This document shows, in pieces, positions 1 to 4,412 of a DNA stretch of 7,950 nt. The DNA comes from Bacteroidetes bacterium CG2_30_32_10 (GTDB taxonomy: Bacteria > Bacteroidota > Bacteroidia > Bacteroidales > CG2-30-32-10). The DNA lies in assembly GCA_001872995.1 (NCBI GenBank), contig MNXO01000110.1:1-7950 (forward strand), written 5' to 3'. Both the position numbers and the translations under genes were made by a program. A model generated the notes under the pieces. The model was not told the DNA's origin. It saw only the letters and a list, made by a program, of their open reading frames with translations, and made no database searches. The first letter of the stretch is position 1. Each line of letters starts with the position of its first letter.

Positions 1-100
1 AAAAAGTTGCATTTGTGACTTGAATTCAGCAAAGAATCAACCGACAAATTGTTAAACTATATTTTGCCTTTTATTAGCTATTCGTAAAAACCACAAAACA

Positions 101-613
101 ATGAATACATTTAAAACGATTAATCCAAAGAACATTCAAGAAAACACCTTTCAGCTTATGGCTACCGATTGGATGCTTATTACGGCTGGGAATTCAAAAT
201 CATACAATACAATGACTGCCAGTTGGGGCGGATTAGGGCATTTATGGAACAAACATATTGCAATTTGTTTTATTCGTCCACAACGCTACACTTATGAGTT
301 TGTGGAGAAAAACGAATTTTTCACCCTGTCTTTCTTCCACGATAAACATAGGGAAATATTAAACTATTTAGGTAAAGAATCTGGCAGAAATGTAAACAAA
401 ATGAAAGTCGAAGGTTTAACACCCATTATCAGCGAAAATAATTCAATTTATTTCGAAGAAGCAAAGTTAGTGCTTGAGTGTAAAAAACTTTATTTCGATG
501 ATTTGGAATCTTCCCATTTTATTGATAAAAACCTTGACAAACTCTACCCAACTAAAGATTATCACCGAATGTACTTTGGTGAAATTGTAAATTGTTTACA
601 AAAAGTCTGTTAA
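101..613 (+). CDS. Flavin reductase family protein (FMN-binding split barrel)
   Basis: This 170-residue protein looks like a short member of the flavin reductase-like family, which binds FMN in a split beta-barrel and typically uses NAD(P)H to reduce flavin for a partner enzyme. The supporting segment is at residues 22-80: T-D-W-M-L-I-T-A-G, then N-T-M-T-A-S-W-G-G-L-G at 36-46, then I-C-F-I-R-P-Q-R-Y-T and F-F-T-L-S-F-F. The order 'small-residue T-M-T-x-S-W-G, then R-P-x-R-Y-T' is characteristic of this family. A conserved-looking Y-H-R-M-Y-F-G-E-I-V lies near the C terminus (154-163). There is no signal peptide or membrane segment, so it is cytoplasmic. The ATG at 101 gives an N terminus of normal length for the family. 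No partner oxygenase is next to it, so the physiological substrate is unknown. It shares no promoter motif with the downstream genes and is probably independent of them. Confidence 0.85.
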   Translation: MNTFKTINPKNIQENTFQLMATDWMLITAGNSKSYNTMTASWGGLGHLWNKHIAICFIRPQRYTYEFVEKNEFFTLSFFHDKHREILNYLGKESGRNVNKMKVEGLTPIISENNSIYFEEAKLVLECKKLYFDDLESSHFIDKNLDKLYPTKDYHRMYFGEIVNCLQKVC

Positions 614-676
614 TAAAGCCTGCTGAATTAATGTAAAATTATCACTGTGGTTCGATTAAATTTTGTTAATTTATAA

Positions 677-740
677 TTTCGTACCTACGGCACTTTACAT
701 ACCTGTTTATATTCATGGGGTTGATTATAAATATTTTTTT
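677..740. repeat. Possible degenerate Bacteroidota intergenic repeat
   Basis: Within the 614-852 gap, the segment beginning ATTTCGTACCTACGGCAC, followed by a short spacer, ATGGGGTTGATTATAAATAT and a T-run, resembles from memory a family of dispersed intergenic sequences common in Bacteroidota genomes. Those carry CGTACCTACGGCAC-like and GGGTTGATTATAAATAT-like blocks. Only one copy is visible here, so repetitiveness cannot be shown from this window. It is non-coding in all frames as far as I can see and sits immediately upstream of the promoter of the DUF3494 gene. Confidence 0.3.
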
Positions 741-748
741 TAATTAAA

Positions 749-822
749 ATGTGTGAATGATGTAATTCATTTACATAGTTATGTAATACATTCAATCAAA
801 AATAGGGACACCTTTGCATGGT
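749..822 (+). promoter_or_regulatory. Promoter copy A with 21-bp direct-repeat operator, upstream of the DUF3494 gene
   Basis: The box ATGTGTGAATGATGTAA is at 749-765. The element ATGTAATTCATT (760-771) recurs as ATGTAATACATT (781-792), 11 of 12 identical and shifted by 21 bases, which is two DNA helical turns. CACCTTTG at 809-816 fits the TTTG core of the Bacteroidota -7 box (family consensus TAnnTTTG), with CA in place of TA. No TTG or TTTG is seen at the -33 distance; the second repeat lies just upstream of that region instead. Two other promoters in this window (at 1687 and 3693) have the same parts at identical offsets. This suggests an activator-dependent promoter, with the nearby AraC-type protein as the prime candidate. 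The start of transcription is inferred at about 820-824. Confidence 0.7.
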
Positions 823-836
823 GAAAATGTTTTCAC
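821..836 (+). promoter_or_regulatory. Inverted repeat GTGAAAA-N2-TTTTCAC at the predicted 5' end of the transcript
   Basis: GTGAAAATGTTTTCAC has perfect 7-base arms separated by 2 bases. As RNA it would give a 6-bp stem closed by a tetraloop at the very 5' end of the leader; as DNA it could be a dimer operator overlapping the start site. A related element is at the same offset in promoter copy B (1759-1774) but is absent from copy C. Confidence 0.5.
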
Positions 837-852
837 AAATTAAATTATAAAA

Positions 853-1599
853 ATGAAAACAAAGAATCTACTAACAACCTTTGCTATTGTATCGGTTGTT
901 TTAATTGCCGCATGTAAAAAAGACAAAGTTGCTCCAGAACCAACACCCAATCCAATAGTAATACCGCTTCAAACAACTTTGCAGGATTCGGTAATGCTTG
1001 CTAGCACATTCAATTTTGCTATACTTTCTGGCTCAGCAATTACAAACACTGGAGCAACAATAATTACTGGAGACCTTGGCTTGAGTCCTGGTTCTTCCAT
1101 CGGTGGGTTTCCTCCAGAAATTTTAAACGGTACACAGCATATCAACGATTTAATAGCTAATCAGGCTAAAATAGATTTAACCGCAGTATATAACGATCTT
1201 GCTGGACGTACTTGTACAGATATAGTTACATTGTCTGGAAATATTGGTGGGCTAACACTTACTCCTGGTCTATATAAATCAACCTCATCATTAGCTATAT
1301 CATCAGGGGACCTCACTTTTGATGCAAAGGGAAATGCAAATGCCATTTTCATCATACAGATAGCCTCTTCATTCACCACTACCTCTGGACGCAAAGTTAT
1401 TTTAAGCGGAGGTGCATTGGCATCCAATATTTATTGGCAGGTGGGTAGTTCTGCTACTTTTGGAACCACTTCTGTTTTTAAAGGAACCATTATGGCAATG
1501 CAATCTATTACTTTCAACACTGGAGCAACTCTTGATGGCAAAGCATTCGCAAGAATAGGTGGTGTTACTATGGCTGGAAATACGATTGTAAAACAATAA
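853..1599 (+). CDS. DUF3494 ice-binding-like lipoprotein
   Basis: This 248-residue protein is a lipid-anchored DUF3494 protein, the family of bacterial and fungal ice-binding proteins with a discontinuous right-handed beta-helix. Residues 1-21 are a lipoprotein signal (K-rich start, hydrophobic core, lipobox I-A-A-C with Cys21), followed by K-K-D-K and a Pro-rich spacer to about 39. The family fold fills about 44-248. Recognisable blocks are S-T-F-N-F-A-I-L-S-G-S at 51-61, I-T-N-T-G-A-T-I-I-T-G-D-L-G at 63-76, S-P-G...G-F-P-P at 78-88, a helix with D-L-T-A-V-Y-N-D-L-A-G-R at 108-119, L-T-P-G-L-Y at 136-141, W-Q-V-G-S-S-A-T-F-G at 195-204, and F-K-G-T-I-M-A...I-T-F-N-T-G-A-T-L-D-G-K-A-F-A-R near the end. 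Length is normal for a single-domain member. Family membership is near certain. Ice binding itself is not, because many DUF3494 proteins are untested and the binding face is not invariant. The lipid anchor suggests a role at the cell surface rather than a freely secreted antifreeze. It is monocistronic, between promoter copy A and a strong terminator. Confidence 0.93.
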   Translation: MKTKNLLTTFAIVSVVLIAACKKDKVAPEPTPNPIVIPLQTTLQDSVMLASTFNFAILSGSAITNTGATIITGDLGLSPGSSIGGFPPEILNGTQHINDLIANQAKIDLTAVYNDLAGRTCTDIVTLSGNIGGLTLTPGLYKSTSSLAISSGDLTFDAKGNANAIFIIQIASSFTTTSGRKVILSGGALASNIYWQVGSSATFGTTSVFKGTIMAMQSITFNTGATLDGKAFARIGGVTMAGNTIVKQ

Positions 1600-1630
1600 A
1601 CCATTAAAGAATAATAAATAATAAGATAAT

Positions 1631-1665
1631 AAAAAGAGCGTTGTTTGTTAAACAACGCTCTTTTT
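1631..1665 (+). terminator. Rho-independent terminator of the DUF3494 gene, possibly bidirectional
   Basis: A perfect inverted repeat has 16-base arms (AAAAAGAGCGTTGTTT at 1631-1646 and its exact complement at 1650-1665) around a 3-base loop. The stem has a GC-containing centre and ends in five T on the + strand and five A at its start, so it could work in both directions. It lies 32 bases after the stop codon and just before promoter copy B, so it isolates the DUF3494 transcript from the CsbD/lipocalin unit. Confidence 0.92.
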
Positions 1666-1686
1666 GCAATTTAATAGGAATAAGTT

Positions 1687-1760
1687 ATGTGTGAATGATG
1701 TAACTCTTCTCTTTAATTGTGTAATACTTTCCGCAATATAAAGAATCACCTTTGCACTGT
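1687..1760 (+). promoter_or_regulatory. Promoter copy B with 21-bp direct-repeat operator, upstream of the CsbD-like gene
   Basis: ATGTGTGAATGATGTAA at 1687-1703 is identical to copy A over 17 bases. The element ATGTAACTCTTC (1698-1709) recurs as GTGTAATACTTT (1719-1730), again shifted by 21 bases. CACCTTTGCA is at 1747-1756, at offset 60 from the box start, exactly as in copy A. By hand count, copies A and B match at about 65 of 88 ungapped positions, with matches concentrated in the box, the second repeat, the -7 box and the leader inverted repeat. There is no recognisable -33 TTG. Transcription is inferred to start near 1758-1762. Confidence 0.7.
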
Positions 1761-1774
1761 GAAAATAATTTCAC
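1759..1774 (+). promoter_or_regulatory. Inverted repeat GTGAAA-N4-TTTCAC in the leader of the CsbD-like gene
   Basis: GTGAAAATAATTTCAC has 6-base perfect arms around 4 bases, at the same offset (72) from the upstream box as the inverted repeat of copy A. The loop bases differ while the pairing arms are kept, which is the pattern expected if the dyad symmetry or RNA stem matters. Confidence 0.5.
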
Positions 1775-1793
1775 CAATTAAAACTAATAAATC

Positions 1794-1982
1794 ATGAAAA
1801 ATGTAACCGAATTAAAAGGAAACTGGAATGAGCAAAAAGGTAAGCTCAAACAGAAATTTGCAATATTGACAGACAATGATCTTATGTTTGATGAAGGCAA
1901 AAAGGATCAGATGTTCGGAAGACTTCAAATTAAGCTTGGAAAAACAAAAGAAGAATTACAAAAGATTATCGGAACACTTTAA
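1794..1982 (+). CDS. CsbD-like stress protein
   Basis: This 62-residue protein belongs to the CsbD-like family, small soluble proteins that accumulate in general stress responses (Bacillus subtilis CsbD, controlled by SigB, and Escherichia coli YjbJ); their biochemical role is not known. The diagnostic pattern is present: L-K-G-N-W-N-E-Q-K-G-K-L-K-Q-K-F at 8-23, then L-T-D-N-D-L-M-F-D-E-G-K-K-D at 25-38, and a closing G-R-L-Q-I-K-L-G-K-T-K-E-E at 42-54. It is full length, highly charged and helical, without a signal peptide. The ATG at 1794 starts the family's usual N terminus. It is transcribed from promoter copy B and probably shares its transcript with the lipocalin-like gene 46 bases downstream. 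The shared promoter suggests co-control with the DUF3494 lipoprotein and the AraC operon. Confidence 0.93.
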   Translation: MKNVTELKGNWNEQKGKLKQKFAILTDNDLMFDEGKKDQMFGRLQIKLGKTKEELQKIIGTL

Positions 1983-2010
1983 TTACAATCAATTAATAAA
2001 ATTTATAAAC

Positions 2011-2030
2011 CATTTAAAATCATTTAAAAT
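2011..2030 (+). repeat. Perfect 10-base tandem duplication at the start codon of the lipocalin-like gene
   Basis: CATTTAAAAT occurs twice in direct succession (2011-2020 and 2021-2030). The second copy supplies the first two bases of the ATG at 2029. This is probably a small slippage duplication in an A/T-rich leader, and it may affect ribosome access. Confidence 0.7.
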
Positions 2031-2448
2031 GAAAAATAAAATTAAATTAGTAGTACTTATTGCTTTTGCTGGATTATTAACATTTGGCGTAGAAAGTTGT
2101 AAAAAATACCCAGAAGGTCCAACCATTAGTTTAAGGACAAGAAAAGAACGCGTTGCCAACACTTGGAAAGTGGACAATTACAAAGTTAATGGAACCGACC
2201 TTACCTCATTGTTTGCTGATTATACAGAAACTTATACAAAAGATGGTAACTATTCTTATAAATGGGAACTTCTTGATGGAACTGGTACTTGGGCTTTTCA
2301 AAATCAGGATGAAGAAATTAAACTTACTGGTACCAGCGGTACTCAATCATCTCATACCTTTATTATTCAGAAACTTGAAGAAAAAGTATTTTGGTATTAT
2401 TATATGGATGGCAATGACAAGGTAGAAATTCACTTGGTTGAAAATTAA
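2029..2448 (+). CDS. Lipocalin-like lipoprotein
   Basis: This 139-residue protein is read from the ATG at 2029. The same frame is open further upstream, but that stretch overlaps the CsbD-like gene, and only the 2029 start gives a proper signal peptide. Residues 1-24 form a lipoprotein signal: M-K-N-K-I-K-L, a hydrophobic core, then V-E-S-C with Cys24, followed by K-K-Y-P-E-G-P. The mature part has the layout of the Bacteroidota lipocalin-like lipoproteins: a Trp-containing first strand (N-T-W-K-V-D-N-Y-K-V-N-G at 45-56), a tyrosine-rich Y-T-K-D-G-N-Y-S-Y-K-W strand, G-T-G-T-W-A-F, then E-E-I-K-L-T and a final Y-Y-Y-M-D-G-N-D-K-V-E-I-H. The ligand and function are unknown. It is probably periplasmic or on the outer-membrane inner leaflet. 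It follows the CsbD-like gene by 46 bases with no recognisable promoter between, so the two are likely a unit driven by promoter copy B. Confidence 0.8.
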   Translation: MKNKIKLVVLIAFAGLLTFGVESCKKYPEGPTISLRTRKERVANTWKVDNYKVNGTDLTSLFADYTETYTKDGNYSYKWELLDGTGTWAFQNQDEEIKLTGTSGTQSSHTFIIQKLEEKVFWYYYMDGNDKVEIHLVEN

Positions 2449-2605
2449 TTACATTATTTGTTTAACAAGCAAAAGAAATATCCTTTAATAACTATTTATA
2501 TACCAAGCAAAATGGATGATTATTTATAGGGTATTACTTGCTTTTATTGGGTAATTAAATTTACCATTATAAATAGATTAATAAATTAAGATAAAAAATA
2601 TACTT

Positions 2606-3181
2606 ATGAAAACATTAGCTTCAACATTATTAATAGTCTTTATGTTATTAGGGACTACCATTTCGGCTCAAGAAAAATCTTATCCAGAAAAATTCGGGAG
2701 AACCTTAAACTTAGGTTTAGGCATTGGAGGATATTCTGGTTATTATGGTTATGTAGGGCATACGATGCCTGTTTTTCATATCGATTATGAATTAAATGTG
2801 GCAAATAATTTTACATTGGCACCTTTTGTTAGTTTTTATACCTACAAAAACGACTATTGGTGGGGCGATAAAAATCATCCAGAAAGATATTACTATTACC
2901 GCGAAACTGTTGTTCCTATAGGGATTAAAGGCACCTACTATTTTGATCAATTATTCAATGCAAGTTCCAAATGGGATTTTTATGCAGCAGGTTCAGCAGG
3001 TTTTGCAATTGTAAATCACAGTTGGGAAGCTGGATATGATGGTGATATACATTATTATCATGATGCCAATCCTTTGTTTCTTGATTTACATGTAGGATCG
3101 GAATACCACATAAATAATAAGATTGGTGTTTTCCTTGATTTATCTACGGGAGTTTCTACTATTGGGCTTGCAATTCATTAA
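2606..3181 (+). CDS. Small outer-membrane beta-barrel protein (porin-like family)
   Basis: This is a 191-residue secreted protein. Residues 1-21 are a Sec signal peptide with a probable cut after T-I-S-A (Q22 is the mature N terminus). The remainder is rich in aromatic and alternating polar/nonpolar strands typical of an eight-to-ten-stranded barrel: R-T-L-N-L-G-L-G-I-G-G-Y-S-G-Y at 32-46, F-T-L-A-P-F-V-S-F-Y-T-Y at 69-80, V-V-P-I-G-I-K-G-T-Y-Y-F at 102-113, F-Y-A-A-G-S-A-G-F-A-I-V and L-D-L-H-V-G-S-E-Y further on. Tyr/Trp/His-rich stretches (Y-W-W-G-D-K-N-H-P-E-R-Y-Y-Y-Y, and D-G-D-I-H-Y-Y-H-D) are likely surface loops. The barrel class is supported by pattern; the specific function is unknown. 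It has its own 157-base upstream gap without the copy A/B/C motif, so it may be transcribed separately. Confidence 0.72.
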   Translation: MKTLASTLLIVFMLLGTTISAQEKSYPEKFGRTLNLGLGIGGYSGYYGYVGHTMPVFHIDYELNVANNFTLAPFVSFYTYKNDYWWGDKNHPERYYYYRETVVPIGIKGTYYFDQLFNASSKWDFYAAGSAGFAIVNHSWEAGYDGDIHYYHDANPLFLDLHVGSEYHINNKIGVFLDLSTGVSTIGLAIH

Positions 3182-3204
3182 TTAGCACACCTTCATTTAA
3201 AATA

Positions 3205-3261
3205 GCCACAGATTCACCAATTGAATTATTTTTCTATATGAATCATCTGTGAATCCGTGGC
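3205..3261. repeat. Long inverted repeat between the barrel protein and the cupin
   Basis: GCCACAGATTCAC (3205-3217) pairs with GTGAATCCGTGGC (3249-3261) at 12 of 13 positions across a 31-base A/T-rich loop, and weaker A/T complementarity continues outside the arms. The words 'CCACAGATTCAC' and 'GTGAATCCGTGGC' are familiar to me from intergenic repeats in Bacteroidota genomes, so this may be a REP-like dispersed palindrome. It could also slow or end transcription of the barrel gene, although no T-run follows the stem immediately. Confidence 0.65.
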
Positions 3262-3331
3262 AATTTATTTTAGATTTATTGAATAGCATTGACTTAATGA
3301 CAAAATTAAACAAATAATAATTTATAATCAA

Positions 3332-3685
3332 ATGAAAACCCAAGAAATTGAAAAGTCAATTGCGCATATTACCGTAGAAATAATTGAATATGTCCCCAAT
3401 GCGGTTGTTAGCAAAACGATTTTGCAAAAATCAACCGGAAATATAAGCGTAATGTCGTTCGATAGTGGCGAAGGTTTGTCTGAAAGAATTACACTCTTTG
3501 ACACTTTTGCTCAGATAATAGAAGGTAGTGCCGAAATTTTTATTAATGGTAAATCCAATTCACTGCTCACTGGTCAATCAATTGTTATACCTGCACATGC
3601 ACCCAATTTCATAAAACCTCATGGCAGATTCAAAATGATAATGACCGTTATTAAAAGCGGAATAGACCTGCCAATAAGCAATTAA
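3332..3685 (+). CDS. Cupin-domain protein with substituted metal ligands
   Basis: This 117-residue single-domain protein has the cupin jelly-roll pattern: I-S-V-M-S-F-D-S-G-E-G-L-S-E at 38-51, F-D-T-F-A-Q-I-I-E-G-S-A-E-I-F-I-N-G-K at 56-74, L-L-T-G-Q-S-I-V-I-P-A-H-A-P-N at 78-92, then K-M-I-M-T-V-I-K-S at 101-109. Close relatives that I recall read E-G-L-S-E-H at the first motif and I-P-A-x-x-P-H at the second. Here those positions are Arg52 and Asn92, so two expected metal-binding histidines are missing, although His89 is close by. The conserved Glu-Gly turn and barrel core remain, so the fold should be intact while metal-dependent catalysis is doubtful; a binding or sensing role is possible. 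It is cytoplasmic, with no signal peptide. Its stop codon lies only 7 bases before promoter copy C. Confidence 0.8.
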   Translation: MKTQEIEKSIAHITVEIIEYVPNAVVSKTILQKSTGNISVMSFDSGEGLSERITLFDTFAQIIEGSAEIFINGKSNSLLTGQSIVIPAHAPNFIKPHGRFKMIMTVIKSGIDLPISN

Positions 3686-3692
3686 CAGTAAA

Positions 3693-3766
3693 ATGTGTGA
3701 ATTATGTAACTTATTTCTAAAGTTATATAACATTTTATGAATAAAAGTTACGCACCTTTGTGCGAT
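3693..3766 (+). promoter_or_regulatory. Promoter copy C with 21-bp direct-repeat operator, upstream of the AraC-type regulator
   Basis: ATGTGTGAATTATGTAA at 3693-3709 differs from copies A and B at one base. ATGTAACTTATT (3704-3715) recurs as ATATAACATTTT (3725-3736), shifted by 21 bases. CACCTTTG at 3753-3760 is again at offset 60. Here the -7 box also sits in a small dyad (CGCAC at 3751-3755, GTGCG at 3760-3764). The GTGAAA leader inverted repeat of copies A and B is absent. Presence of the operator at the regulator's own gene is what autoregulation would look like. Confidence 0.68.
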
Positions 3767-3793
3767 TCTCTTAATTAACAAAATTAGAAGCAT

Positions 3794-4378
3794 TTGAAAC
3801 TACATATCAAATACATGGTAAGCGATCGCTGTAAAATGGCAGTAAAAGAAGAGTTGAAAAAACTCGGACTGCATTTTATTGTTGTTGATTTAGGTGAAGT
3901 TGAATTGATGGAAACTCTTTCTGAAGAACAACGGGAACAATTGAAATCTGCTTTACTTATTTCAGGATTAGAATTAATGGACGATAAAAGAGCGGTATTA
4001 ATTGAGAAAATTAAAAATATAATTATTGAAATGGTTCATCATTCCAACGAAGTAATGATAAAAACTAACTTCTCTGATTTTTTAAGTCAAAAATTAAATT
4101 ACGATTATACCTACTTGGCAAATTTATTTTCGGAAGTACAAGGAACAACTATCGAACAATTCATCATCTCTCATAAAGTGGAACGTATTAAAGAATTAAT
4201 TATATATGATGAATTAAACATAACAGAAATTGCTTGGAAGATGAGTTACAGTAGTGTGGCGCATTTATCTAATCAATTTAAAAAAGTAACAGGGCTTACA
4301 CCAACCCACTTCAAACAATTGAAGGACAAAAGAAGAAACTCTATTGAAAAAATCGGTGGTTTACTAAATACAGATTAA
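3794..4378 (+). CDS. AraC-family transcriptional regulator with HMA-like N-terminal domain
   Basis: This 194-residue DNA-binding protein starts at a TTG codon; a stop codon lies in frame three codons upstream (3785), and the next ATG (3815) would remove the conserved N terminus, so TTG is preferred. Residues 1-60 look like a ferredoxin/HMA-like fold: K-L-H-I-K-Y-M-V-S-D-R-C-K at 2-14, then V-K-E-E-L-K-K-L-G-L and V-V-D-L-G-E-V-E-L. Relatives that I recall usually read M-V-C-x-R-C, so Ser10 replaces the first Cys of a metal-type CxxC. A helical linker follows (65-95). The AraC double helix-turn-helix occupies about 92-180: a degenerate first HTH (Y-T-Y-L-A-N-L-F-S-E-V), then I-T-E-I-A-W-K-M-S-Y-S-S-V-A-H-L-S-N-Q-F-K-K-V-T-G-L-T-P at 143-170, which carries the family signature. 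No receiver domain is present. It is the first gene of a run with the kinase (34-base gap). It is the best candidate for binding the 21-bp direct repeats of promoters A, B and C. Confidence 0.88.
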   Translation: MKLHIKYMVSDRCKMAVKEELKKLGLHFIVVDLGEVELMETLSEEQREQLKSALLISGLELMDDKRAVLIEKIKNIIIEMVHHSNEVMIKTNFSDFLSQKLNYDYTYLANLFSEVQGTTIEQFIISHKVERIKELIIYDELNITEIAWKMSYSSVAHLSNQFKKVTGLTPTHFKQLKDKRRNSIEKIGGLLNTD

Positions 4379-4412
4379 TAACAATTTATTAAGGCGTACT
4401 AATATAAATAAA

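Noticed and set aside
58..68. TATATTTTG upstream of the flavin reductase gene as a -7 box
   Set aside because: The spacing between TA and TTTG is three bases rather than two, and no -33 partner is seen at the right distance. It is too weak to list.
1161..1655. Minus-strand open frames opposite the DUF3494 gene
   Set aside because: They lie wholly or mostly inside a gene with an unmistakable family match, overlap one another, and show no recognisable domain or start region.
1876..2028. Longer version of the lipocalin-like protein starting inside the CsbD-like gene
   Set aside because: The extra 51 residues are read out of frame from CsbD-like coding sequence and would bury the lipoprotein signal that begins at 2029.
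2153..2425. 90-codon open frame overlapping the lipocalin-like gene
   Set aside because: It is a shadow of the lipoprotein gene, with no signal, domain or plausible start.
2466..2550. CAAGCAAAA at 2466 and 2504, with CTTGCTTTT near 2537, in front of the barrel gene
   Set aside because: The shared core is short and A-rich, and the inverted word is not a true complement of the direct repeats, so neither an operator nor a terminator can be supported.
3578..3793. Minus-strand open frame across the end of the cupin and promoter C
   Set aside because: It has no recognisable family, overlaps a clear gene and covers the conserved promoter elements.
3821..3830. AGCGATCGCT palindrome
   Set aside because: It lies within the N-terminal coding sequence of the AraC-type gene, is explained by the codons, and has no second copy.
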